Shown piece by piece: positions 48,641 to 60,368 of a DNA stretch of 64,000 nt. Positions within the stretch are counted from its first letter, which is position 1, and every line of letters begins with the position of its first letter. The notes under the pieces are model-generated. The model was not told where the DNA came from. It did no database searches and saw nothing but the letters and a program-made list of their open reading frames with translations. The stretch spans positions 6,262,001 to 6,326,000 of the forward strand of contig JAHRBC010000002.1 of the NCBI GenBank assembly GCA_022702545.1, in the 5' to 3' direction. A program made the position numbers and the translations under genes. The stretch comes from Phycomyces nitens (taxonomy: Eukaryota; Mucoromycota; Mucoromycetes; Mucorales; Phycomycetaceae).

Positions 48641-49430
48641 CTCGCAAGTGTTATTAAAAGACACAAGAAAGGGTGTATTACGTATGTTATTTTTTGTGGA
48701 GGGCATTAGCCAATTAATTGTGAGTCGTATAACATCAAAATATGAGAGAACCTGCAAAGACAAGGAGCATCCTCAACCAAAGAAACTAAAACTATGGGTA
48801 TTATGCCATTTAAAGCTTTGTTCCAAAAAAAACATGGAGACAAATGACATTAGCCAAGATTACGCATGTTGAGGAATTACATACCTAATAGTCAATCAAC
48901 TACTTGTAGATAAATCTGCAATTTTGATATACGTTTATGTATAGTCGTACAAAATTATCTACTAGAGAAAGAACTGGAGTGATGAATCAAGGTTTACTCT
49001 TTTTCAGAAAGGCAGATAGCAGCATATCTGGAGAGAACTTAAAGTACAAAGATGTCTGCCTAGTACCAAAAGTCCAAGGCTATGATTGTTTGATATCTGT
49101 ACGAGTATATATCTGGCTAAGGTATTGGGCCTCTTGTTGCCTTGGATGAAAATATGATAAAAAAGAGACAATGCTGTTGCAGTTTTGCCATGGCGAATAA
49201 TAGCTTGGATCTTAATCCAAATGAAAGTGTTTGGAGCCATCTAAACAACAACACCATTAGGTATAAAAGACTTTGCCCCCACTGTCCTGTTTCAGTTGGA
49301 GACAGTTTTAGTAAAAAGAGTGTGCAAATATCTCTTTCTAAAATTGCGTAAAATGCTGTCAGAATAGCAAGAACTAGATTTCTAATGTTAAAAAGAAGTA
49401 TACTGGCCATATTATCAGATGTTTAAAATT
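48641..49430 (+). pseudogene. Degenerate Tc1/mariner transposase
   Basis: Pieces in different frames follow the order of a Tc1-like transposase. First is an HTH region (about 48690-48800: GISQLIVSRITSKYERT). Next is WSDESRFTLF at about 48973-49003, the first catalytic Asp block. Then comes VALDENM at about 49135-49155, and LDLNPNESVWSHL at about 49205-49243, which stands for the DLNPIExxW block with the last catalytic residue. Stops and frame changes interrupt every part, so it is inactive. Terminal repeats were not identified with confidence. Confidence 0.65.
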
Positions 49431-52086
49431 AAAATACTTATTTGATGATGTCAGAGTTGGAAGTAACCTGACGAGCACCTCGGAAGCCTGTGCTTCAAAA
49501 TCGATTAATGAGGGAATCGTTTTCTCCTCTTGATTGTGAAACTATGAATTCTTAATGCAAATAAAATTATTGTTATCATGGAGATGATCTATTGGATTAT
49601 ATAAAGTGGCATCCTAATAGGCTTTATCGATAAAAATCTGGATGCTCCTTGTCAAAAAAAAAGAATGTATTTAGTAGACACAAACGCATGTGTGGTCTGA
49701 ATAGGTTCTTCTCCAGAAGCATCATGTGCAGGCAGGTAATACAAATTCATCCGTCTTGATTGAGCGGAATACTTGAGAATTGGTTTATTTAGTTGGAAAA
49801 AAAAAAGAGGTCTGACAGGCAGTCAGCGATATTTAATGGCTGTAAAAATGCCCCCCCCCCCCTCTATATCCCTAAAGTAGCCTATGAACATGATGGAGAT
49901 GGTATTAATAGTTTAATATGATATGTGGCAAGGATCTGGGTATCTTTCTGAACAGAACAGCCATCATGTTCTAAAGGGCAATCCCTCCAAATCCACCATG
50001 AGAACATGAAGGGTGTACGAGGAGAGTTGTGAGCAATTGACTCATATATCATTTCATGAGCCAATTACCAATAGTCGTCTCCCACTGTTTATTCCCATAG
50101 ATATGGCTTTAATCTCGGCACTTTATGCCCCACTCAAGAGCATTGATTTCAGCATCTTTTATTAACAAGGTGGCCTGGATTTGTTCTTGGAGAGTCTTGG
50201 TGCATACCTTTACAGCCAAGTATACCAAGATTCCAAAAAAAAATTCTAATCCAAATACACCATTCCATGACTGATCCTCCCATCCAGAGTTCTCCGCACA
50301 AGAGTATTTTTATTTTGTTTAAAAAAAAATAAAAAACCTTGAGTCCATGTTTGATGTGCAGCCATGTCTGCTTGAGTCAAGTAAGACCATGTCAATGCAG
50401 TACAGCAACTATAGTCAATACTATCAAAGGCCTTGATAATGGCAGCTTTTGAGATGGACATAATCACCACCATCCCACAAGTAATCTTTCCTAATGTTCC
50501 TTTCCAAATGTCGTTTATCTCTTGCATTGAGAAGCCTTGGTCTTCAACAGACTTGGTCATATATATATATATATATATATATATATTCTTATTATACCCG
50601 TATCATACACCTTTACGATCCTTAACCTCAAATGCCAGATAATAAAAGGAGGGATATTGTTTAGCATTGGTTGACCTGTTGAAACGTCACACTATTGTTC
50701 AATTCACTCAAAATACCAAAAGGGGTGGTATGGTTTCAAATCAATTATATTTCTCAAAGAGCAGGAAGACTGGCTCTACAGCTATTTATGTGCGAGGGGT
50801 TTCCCAGTCACAGCAGATCCACACAATGGGGTTCTTCCCACCCTCATTCACAACACTATTAAAGAAAAATGGCGTATTCTTATTGGTTTAATTGGATTTT
50901 ATTCCATTAATGGCTACCGAACAGACGTCTCCATTCTTGTAAAGCTTGTACTTCTTTTAACATCTGGAATTCCAAAGGTCTCGGCCCGGATGGCCAATTG
51001 GATGGGGGGAGATATCAAGAGGCTTAGAAATATATATTTTTGCTTTGAATGTGCTTGGGGTCATTACTGTATTAGTAATCAGTTGTTCGTAATGTGGTGT
51101 TTTTTCAAAAAAAAAAGGAGTTAAAATCGGTATGATCTATACCGATTCCTATTATTTGTAATGTTCAGTTGATGAGTATAAAAATACTATTATTTATATA
51201 GATTTCAGAATCTAGCTAATTGACATCTTTGTAATCCTGCTCCTCTCATGCGATCAGAGGATCTCTTTAATTCTGCAGATTGACGAACGAACGCTAATGC
51301 TTCTTTATTATTATTATTATTATTATTCTTTGCACAGCTACAAGAAGCCATTTTAATCATCAATTGATTTCATTTCCAATCACAGTATCAATCGCGTTTA
51401 TTAGGGATTCTCGGGTGTGCCTTTTTTTTTTTCACTTTTTCAGCAGAGTACCATATATCTGACATCTGCATAGTTCTTGTAGATTGTACAAGGACACCCC
51501 ATGTTAATTAACCATTTTTCTCCTTTTGTCAAGGATGTTTGGGATATGACGAGATATGGCTATTCAAATCAATAAAGTAAATATAAAAGGGTCTAGATTA
51601 CTATTTTCGCTTGACAATTGTTACCAAGGTACAATATCAGACTGTTTGTGTTTTTGTTTGTATTTGTTATTATTATTTAATATCTTTTTATCGACATTTG
51701 AACAGCACAAACAGAATAATATACTCTCTGATTCGCGTGTCATTAGACTTGATAACCTGGTGACCTTGGTAACCTTGGTCCTACTGACCACCAGATGGTG
51801 GTGGACTGGAAGGCCAGCCGAAATTAATGATTGAGAGAAAAGATATTCATGATGGTGATCCATCTAGTGGGCAATTTGACGTGATGAAACGACCAAACAG
51901 CACGTAATTTTCTGTGTTGGGGTGCATATTACTTGGTTTGGTTTTTAAAATACTCTATAATAAATAATTAATTATTGGTATTTGTGTGTGGGGTTACTCG
52001 ATTTGCGGTTGTTGATTTTTGGCATAAATACTCACAATGAAACGCTCTCCACTTGGCTACTGCCTCTCTTTATTGAACTTTATCAA
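49431..52086. other. AT-rich region with unassigned coding-like relics
   Basis: No intact gene is present. Coding-like but broken stretches occur on the minus strand at about 49880-50560 and on the + strand at about 50745-51000 (FLKEQEDWLYSYLCARGFPV, then NGYRTDVSILVKLVLLLTSG). They are probably mobile-element debris of unknown type. Simple sequence includes a run of 12 C at about 49851, a TA microsatellite at 50560-50585 and ATT near 51309. Confidence 0.45.
52023..52030 (+). promoter_or_regulatory. TATA-like box of the second C2H2 gene
   Basis: CATAAATA lies 64 bp before the ATG at 52087, the same arrangement as in the first zinc-finger gene. Confidence 0.4.
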
Positions 52087-52916
52087 ATGCCTCTCAACAC
52101 ACCGCACTGCCCAAACTACCAAAGCCCAGACGTGGTTCCTGGTGCAATGGATAGAATAAATCTGGAGCACATCAATCACCCGTGTTCGGATATTCTGGTA
52201 GAAGAGCTCTGCAATATTCTTGAATCCATTTCGCAAGAGCATCCAGAGCATCCAGAGCAGCAAGAGCAGCAAGAGCAGCAAGAGCATCCAGAGCATCCAG
52301 AGCAACAAGTCAACAAGCCATCAGATGGCCTCTTCCAATCGGCCGGGACAAGTGGCGTCTGTTCCGATGATTGTGGCTTGAAACAAACCACAGAATCTGA
52401 CAATGTGATCTTAAATGTCCGATTTCAGTATGCATTGCAGCACATTACAGGAGACATCAATGGATAAGATCACTAATCAGTGTCTTTTGCCTATAGACAA
52501 CACCCAACACCCCCTATAACAAGCAAACCCAAAACCAAAAGAAAGACTCGCAATAGCCAAACCCTGAGGTTCAGGAATACTAATTCCAGTACTATTGTGA
52601 TCCAAAAGCCAAAAGGCAAGCTATGACCAAACTACAGTCTATTCAATATCCATTCTTAACAATAAAAAAATAAATAGGAGCCAAAAGGACATTTCTTCCT
52701 GTCGAAAACCCGGGTCATAGACTGGTATTAACGTGCAATGAATGTACATTCGTGACTATTCACAGTGGAAATCACAAGAGGCATTTAGCAACTCATCGTA
52801 CTAATCGTACCAGAGAACCATGTTCATACTGCATCAAGACATTTTCCACCCCTTTTAATCTCGAAAGGCACCGTTCTTCTGCCCACAGAAATATCAGAAA
52901 ACCAGATTATTTTTGA
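52087..52916 (+). CDS. C2H2 zinc-finger protein, two C-terminal fingers (gene 2 of 3)
   Basis: The model has three exons: 52087-52427, 52497-52615 and 52678-52916, for about 232 residues. The first intron is GT..AG; the second needs a GC donor (AAAAG|GCAAGC at 52616), because the frame otherwise stops at once. The N-terminal part contains a short repeat of EHPE and QQE units (coded by GAGCATCCA and GAGCAGCAA runs, about 52238-52310). The last exon encodes CNECTFVTIHSGNHKRHLATH (C-x2-C-x12-H-x3-H) and CSYCIKTFSTPFNLERHRSSAH (C-x2-C-x12-H-x4-H). It ends ten residues later. An upstream frame extends to 51982, but its ATG-less start argues for 52087. It is likely a DNA-binding regulator. Confidence 0.65.
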
Positions 52917-54267
52917 CATTTGCTTTTATGACTATCTTGTCATCAACTATAAGAAAAAAAAATATATATGCATATTATATACAAATCATCTAAAATGTTT
53001 AATGTGTGGTCAAGTCATGTTCCATTCATAATAACAGTTGCAAGTACTGTTATCTCATGGCCCAATACTATTGTGCAATTGCAAACTATTGAATAAATTC
53101 TCTTTCTCTCTCTTTTTTGATGATGATGCATGGCCAAGTCATTAGATAATCTACCGCAGCACCCAACCGTTTTAGGAATATAATTATATATATATAATTA
53201 TCACACCTAAAAAGATTCCCATGACACCTTCCTAATTGCTACTACATACCTTTTGCTATCGAAATACCATTGCACATTGATTGGGGGCAAAATTGGGTAT
53301 ATCAACCAACCTTTTTATTAAAAAATAAAGGGGAATCTTGGAAATGCCTTTGGGTATTCTTGTTTTGCTACATTGGCAGTCACAAACAAATGCTGATCAA
53401 TGTCACTAAATGGTCTGTCGTAAATAATATTTTTTCACATGAAATACCCGGATTTCATCAGTGATTGGCATGTCTGGTGGTCTCGGATACAAAAGGTCAT
53501 CACTCGGTCTGAAAGTTTGCGAGCTTCGAACTTGGGTTTTTTTTTTGGCGCCATGCTTCCGTGTCATGTCCAAATAGCAAACCAATTGACGTGGTCAAGA
53601 TGTTTATATATTTATTTATATATTTCTTGATTATTACTTAAAATGGAACGATATGAAGGATAGTGTGTTATCTATAGTGAGGTCATATGCTTTCTGTAAA
53701 TGATAGTCGGCATGCGTACCACATATTTATGAAGAGGATCAAATTCCTTTATATATCATAATTGTGATATAATTTTGTGCCAAAAGCCACATTTGTGTTG
53801 TCTGGCTTGTCCAACGAGTTTAAAGGGTGCCTGAGGTTTGTGGTGTCGCATTTCATGCCACCGAGCGCGTCTATATACTTTAAGATTTAACATTGACAGA
53901 ATAGCCTTTTCAAAACTGAGTAAAAAATTCTATTTATGATTAAAACAACACTTTAACTAAACCCAAGCCATCTCATATCACTATGCCTTTTATAAATTAA
54001 CTTTATAGACAGAACAACAATGTGATTGTAATTTGATTCACTGTGACCATATGTCACTCAATTATATTTACAAAGTTATCATGATGAATTACTACTGTAT
54101 AAACGTAAATGTTCAAGCACTTGGAGATTCAGAGTACTAGTCAAGGCTACATTGGAATAATTATATCTTATGGTTTATAAAAAATACTTTTTTTTATTAT
54201 TGATTATTGGCTGTCAAGTCCCTCAAGAGAGAATCAAGGACACCAAGTCAGTCAGTACAAAAATGAC
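52917..54267. other. AT-rich intergenic region, no gene seen
   Basis: Only short chance frames occur. A palindromic TA/AT block lies at about 53180-53200 and a long T run at about 53537. One stretch (53270-53640) has a few longer frames without recognisable motifs. Confidence 0.6.
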
Positions 54268-54857
54268 TTATGCCTCCTCCTAAACACACAAAAACAGACA
54301 TCAATACACCACCATACACACACTCAATTGTCTTTATTTTTCTTTTCTTACCTTCTGGAAGACGTAGGTCAAGTGGCACTTGCCACAGTACTGACGGTCA
54401 GTGTGCCAGGCCATGAAGACACCAGCACCGCAGGTGGCGCTGGGGCACTCACGACGGAGACGGGTGATCTTTCCAGACTGGTCAACCTTGTAGAACTTGA
54501 GGATGGCCATCTTGACCTTCTTTCTCTTGTGCTTGATCTTCTTGGGAGTAGTGTAGGTCTTCTTCTTTCTCTTCTTGGCACCACCCAACAATTCGCAGTT
54601 GAGGTGGATGGTAGAGTTGTCCTGGATACCGTAGAGCTCGAGAGCCTGGGAGTCCTGGAGAGACTTACCGGCGAAGGAAAGGCACTGGAAACCAGCATCG
54701 ATACCTTGAAGGACATTAATACATAATCATTTGGAGTCTGCTGTATATATTTACCTTCACGGGCGGCAATCATAGCCTTGACGTTCTCAACAGAGGTGGC
54801 GGGGGTGGCCTCGAGGGCGAGGGTGTTGCCCGCAAGGGACTTGACGAAAAGCTGCAT
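54268..54857 (-). CDS. RPS31: Ubiquitin-like / ribosomal protein eS31 (S27a) fusion with a divergent ubiquitin part
   Basis: There are three minus-strand exons: 54755-54857, 54352-54704 and 54268-54279, for 155 residues. Residues 1-76 align without gaps to ubiquitin and end in GG, followed by [21 protein letters not shown]. The eS31 zinc motif is CPSATC...CGKC. eS31 is a 40S subunit protein; the leader is normally cut off after GG. Here the leader keeps K6, K27 and K48 but has N11, M29, R33 and D63. It also has S44 and N70 in place of the Ile/Val patch, and E72 and L74 in place of the two arginines. It is therefore unlikely to work as ubiquitin. The last 12-bp exon (EEA) is inferred from the GTAAGA donor at 54351; without splicing the frame would end VRKEK. 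The 5' leader is CT-rich, as in many ribosomal protein genes. Confidence 0.9.
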
Positions 54858-55382
54858 GTTGGAGGAAAAGAGGAGGAAACAATCGATCCGCCAATCCAGA
54901 AACTCTTGTTATTCTTTGCGCGCATCTCAAAAAAATGTTTATATTATATTAGTTTTGATTGGCTGGATTAATACGCAGTCACACTTGCCGTCCGAAGGCT
55001 TAGTTCAGGGAGACACGTCTGTGACAAGACGGCGGTCAAGGCTATTTTGCAGGACACAGGCACACGGGCTTGTTTTATCCGCTCAAGCAGCATAAAGACA
55101 CTTCCCTTTTTTTCCCCTACAACCATACACACACACATATATATATATACACTTCAATATATATAACTGTATATATATTTATATTTATAAATATATATAT
55201 ATAAAAACATACGAGCAAATATATATACACACTTATATATATATATTTATATATTTATTCATACATATATGCATATAAATATTCATATATATTATCCACA
55301 CACATATAAATATATATAAAATATTATATATATATATTTATATTTATATATACCAGCAGAATATATATAGCACAACTAAATT
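54858..55382. promoter_or_regulatory. Divergent spacer between RPS31 (-) and INTS3 (+) with a long AT microsatellite
   Basis: The 525-bp gap holds moderately GC-rich sequence next to RPS31 (about 54860-55100). A stretch of about 230 bp of imperfect TA/TATATT/CACA repeats (about 55130-55370) follows just before the INTS3 start. Both promoters must lie here. Confidence 0.6.
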
Positions 55383-58300
55383 ATGGACCAAAAAGCTGAA
55401 TTTGTATCAAAGATATTCGATTGCGATGATCTGGATCTAGACGATGAACTCGAATTGGTAGGCATCAACCCTTAAACACACCCATGCACAAGCATTCGAT
55501 AGTAAAAAAAAACCCCCACCAAAAAAATATGTAATTGTATAGGAACTTTCCAGGCTTTACGCGCTTCAATGTGAGGCAACTCACGAGATGTCTGAAATTG
55601 AGCTTCACAATTACCTGCAGGACCAGGCAAGCGAGCATCTTTACATTGTAAATGGCCCGAATCCAACACTTGTTAACAGGGCATTATTAGGCTTCACACA
55701 GTAAAAAGGGCTATGCAGACGTTGTATCTGCTCTTCTTTATGGAATCATTACTGAACCAGAAAATGCACAGACAGTAAGACGACACTGATAATAGTTCTT
55801 TTATTATTATTACTATTATTATTATTATTATTATTATTATATACATGCATATATACATGTATATGTATATAGATATATAGATATATATATGCTCGGAATA
55901 AGAGCAAAAGAAAAAGAAGAAAAAGAAATTAGAACGGCAATCGATTTTATCAAATAACCTAACCAGTCGATTCCTGTACCTTTTTCTTTTCTTTTCTTTA
56001 TTATATCTTTTGTGTGTATGTGTGTACGTATCTGCCTCTATTTACTTCTTCATTACCTGGACACACAAACACACACAAAATAGCATTTCCAATGCCTTAG
56101 TTTTATCAACCGAGACAATTTCTCAGTCGCCTTGAGCAAATTACATATCTGGGCAATGTCGATACGGTTTCAACAGATGAAGCTGCCTGCTAGGGATCAG
56201 GTAGCTTCTTATTAGAACATAATGTGGTTCTCGAGCTGATCCCTTAATCCTCAATCTTTTGCAATAGATACTTTGGTTTATAGGAGAGTTAACCAACCTC
56301 AATGTCCAGACAATTGACTCGATCTACTTGTCTCTCTTGCGCCAAGTTCGAGGTGGCGATACGAGTCAGTCAAATGTGATGTTTTGTGATCAAATGTTGA
56401 GGCTCTGCGATCTTCATAAATCACAATTGGATGCTTATCCACGAGTAATCGCCACAGCAGCCTATACTTTCCTAAGAACCATGACTGACCATCGAGCATC
56501 TCAACTAGCATCGTTGCAGCAAAAAGAGATTCGGTTCGTAGTTGGCCTACTTAGAGAAAAGGTAGGTTTATGTCTCGTATTGTAGCGATAATCTAGATTG
56601 CCACACATTACAACACATACGATTTGTTTCTCATTGGTTTATTAATTTGTGCTCATATTGAACCTTGGAATGCGTAGTGGGCAGCATGTTCAACAATCGG
56701 AAGAGACCTGGTACGTGTACTTCATGATGTGGCCAATATTCCTGCAATTGGGCTTCTGTGGGACGATATCTTGAACAATCCACAAAAACTCTCGCCTCGG
56801 TTCAAAGGTAATTAATCGGACCAACTGTCCCATATACACATGCATCTTGTTCACAGAATACCATAGGCATCGAGTCGCTTCTCATGACACCAACACCCAA
56901 GGAATTCCTTCGCTCCCGTCTGACCCCTGACATGGAAACAAAGTTGCTTTATATCCTTCAAAACGTAAGCTACATAGACCTAGGCTGCATGATCTGACTA
57001 CATATATATTTATGTTTCTTTTTAGCTTCGGATTGGAATGTACCAGCGTAACCTTGGCTGGTTTTTGCAGCGGTACTTGTCGACACCAGAAAGCGAACAG
57101 TTTTATGTCGACATTATCCGGTATATTGTTGCTGGATGGTATCCAAGTAACCAGATTCTCCAGACAGACATTGTACCGCGCTACATGGTTATAGGAAGCA
57201 TGATCCGTTCAATCAAGGCAAGATAGTTCCCAAGGATCAAAATACATATAATAACCATATATTAATATATATACCAAATGGCCATCATTTAGAGCACAAC
57301 TGTTTCTGCCAATGTCAAGCTAGCTTTGATCTACGACTGGTTGTTTTTCAAGCCTACAGACAATATCATGTTTATAGGCAAGGATACCAACCAACACATC
57401 TTTACAAACACACATTTATTGATTCCTGTATCCTTTAGAGCCGGCAATGTTACTGATGGAACGATCAGCAGAAAGATACCCTTACATCACAGCAATAATC
57501 ATGGAATTTCTAAAGTTCTCTGTTGATGAATACTATCCACCTTTGAAAGAACAAATGACACAAAGCGTGGCGTGTAGCATGAAGACAATCTTATCAAAGG
57601 GCGTGATTCGGTAAGTCCAATATTTCCTTCTTCTTCTTTTTTTTTCTTCATTCACATTTGCTTTGTAACTTGTGTATTTGGCGGTACATTTTGCTGACCA
57701 CTTATTGCTTGCAAATATCGTGTGTGTGGTTCAACAGGAGCTTGATGTCTATCTACAAATGCCCCAACTTGGATGAAAGCACCCGTGAATACATCCAAGT
57801 CATGTTTGGGGAATTCTTGAGACAAGATAGTTCGAGCACCAATACGCCGATACCACCAATGCCAACATCTTTAGCACTCCAGTCACCACTCATGCCATCC
57901 ACAGCTCAATCTAGATCTGAAGGCGAAGAGGAAGAAGACGAGGAAGAGGAAGGTGCAAATGAGTCTGACAAAAGCCAGGCTAGACAAGAGGATCCAGGAC
58001 CAGTTGACGATGATGAAGTGGATCGATATCTTTATGGCGAAGGAGGTAAGAGAAGAAAGCCGAATAATCACAATGACTGATAATCTTTTTTTTAAAAAAA
58101 ACTAAAAGGGAGCGGATCAGAGCTGACTCCTTTGCAGGAGATGGAGGTTGAGATGGAAGCAGAATATGAACAGACACAGAAATCCGCATCGCCAGAACAA
58201 GAAAGCTTGCCCATGGTTGCTCCACTCGAAGCCTCGATGGAAGAAGAAAAGCCTGTTGTAGAAGAAACTTTGGCTCCTGGTGATGATACCTCTCCCTTGG

Positions 58301-60368
58301 AGAATATGTCTGGTATTCAAATGAACCTTCAAGATGATGATGATGATGATTCAGAGCAAGATGTTGAGGAAATTGAGACCGAAACCACAGAAGGTGCTCA
58401 GGATAATCAGTCTTATTGGATCTTTGGTGACTCTTTGACTCGATTCAAATCTGCTTGCAACAGCGCTGTTGCTGGTCTTACAGAAGGCGATGATGAAGAA
58501 TGCAAGGTCCAGCTCTTGATTGCAAAACGAAGCCTTCGAGAGATCCTTTCTGTATTTCTTCGCATGGTAGATATTAAACATTCTAATGGAAAATGAAACC
58601 TACTGACAAAAATGTATATCTAATACAATAGGCTATATCTGCAGAGGCTTTAGCTCCAAAGATTGCACCTCAAATCCGTGCCATTGCTGCCTGTTTTCCT
58701 TTGAATAATCCACGACGGGTCGAAAATGGAATCTCTGAAGAAAGTGTAGTAATGGATCCAACCCAAGATCTATTCGACTTGCTGATGATTACTTTCTGGT
58801 CATCGCGTACCGTTACAACCGCACGCGATCGATTGATAAACTTGATTTCATGTGTTGCTCACAAATATAAGAAAGGGAAACGCCATTTGATTGGCATGCG
58901 ATGGTGGCACTTTGTTGCAAAGTAAGTAATAGACTGTCAATATCGTTTGGTGATCTGGTAATTGATATGTACATGGTAGCCAACTTGAGCAAAAGGACTT
59001 TTCGACAATGGATTTGGAGATTGAATGGATGCCCGACATGGTTGTTTCCTATAAAGCATTTGTTGCCCATGGTCTTGATGCCCTGCCCAAGGATGTGCCA
59101 ACCGACAAGGACGACTATTTCAAAAACTATTTATTACAGGATATCAGAGCAAGTCATGTCAATTGCTAGCCCCAAAGCCAATATTAACCCTGACCCCTTT
59201 TGTTTAGTTGCTAGCAAGAAATAACCTATTGTCATTCCATGCCATTATCCCATTCATATTCCGTTATATGTCATCTGTGTCGATTGGAAATGCAGATATA
59301 TTGCAGCTCTTGGTAACAATGATGCTTCCTGACCAAGTAAGTATCTAACCACAAGTTTTTTTTTTTAAAAAAAAAAGACTATTATTTACATTATTATTAT
59401 TATTATTATTTGTTGCAGCTTGGAAAGCTCACCTGCTATCTGCATTATGGAAATATTCGTCTGTTTGGTGACGGATCAAATTCGACTCTTCTTGGTATGT
59501 TTTTAAAAAAAAAACATATTTAATTACAATTGTTAGTATTACAAAGAAAATGGCATTAACAATATGACAGCCTCTTCAACCGAGTTTGATCCCTATAGTA
59601 CAATGAGTTTATGGCAGCTCTTGGCTGCCGAACTCAGTGGCCACCAAGATAGAATCGAAAACTTTTTCAGTGCCCCTAGCAATATTAACATGCTTCAATC
59701 CAACTGTAAGTCTTTGGTTATTTTTTTAAAATAATGACCAAGTCAATCCAACTTTTTCTTTTTTTGTAGTTTGTGATGAGATGCTTCCTCCTCTGCTAAG
59801 CATGGCATCTTCAAGTCGTCCATCCTACCGTCTTTTGGAAGCAATCGTTCAAATTCCCTCCCCTTCCCACCAGCCTAACCACCCCTCTTGTCGTTTTGTG
59901 ATCGCGGTCCTTAATCAATGGGCAACCGTTTGTTTTGAATTATTAAGACAGGCCATGGGCGAGCTAGTGTCTGCAGTTCTTGACGTGATTGAAAGTGAAA
60001 TGGACGATGCAGACGAAGACCGAAATATGGCAGAAAGAATCGGGAGCCAATGTGTAGTGCTTTTGACAAATTGGTGGTTGAAGCCTCACAGATCTCAAGC
60101 AGCAGGTGAGTATCGTAGGCCCTGGTCGACAAGATCTAATGCGCTCTTGTACTCTATACAGATGAATTCTTACAGGACCGTACGCTGATTTTGCAAGTGA
60201 TGCAGCTCGGTGGCCTTGTAGGGAAACCATGCCCGAAAGAATGGTCTCAAGGTAAAGACTGGTTTGAAGGGAAAAAAAAAGAAGAAGTATTTATAAAAAC
60301 CAACAACTGTAGTTGATAATCGCCGGAAGAAACGAGAAATAATCATTGATTCCGATGAATCTGAATAA
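55383..60368 (+). CDS. INTS3: Integrator complex subunit 3 (SOSS-A) homologue, 20 exons
   Basis: Exons: 55383-55457, 55543-55647, 55691-55774, 56084-56200, 56268-56561, 56678-56807, 56867-56964, 57026-57217, 57293-57377, 57439-57610, 57738-58045, 58109-58566, 58632-58921, 58980-59148, 59208-59336, 59419-59494, 59571-59705, 59770-60105, 60162-60251, 60313-60368. Total 3399 bp, 1132 residues, phases consistent. Family landmarks in order are [85 protein letters not shown], an acidic Ser-rich insert (about 420-530), DIRLLARNN, and a C-terminus [15 protein letters not shown]. Human INTS3 is close in length (about 1040). It is a helical-repeat scaffold of Integrator (3' processing of snRNAs, promoter-proximal termination) and of the SOSS single-strand DNA complex. 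Introns starting at 57218, 57378 and 59149 need GC donors. Four later introns carry T(n)A(n) blocks. Confidence 0.88.

Noticed and set aside
54328..54726. 132-codon + frame opposite RPS31
   Set aside because: It is antisense to the highly recognisable eS31 coding exon.
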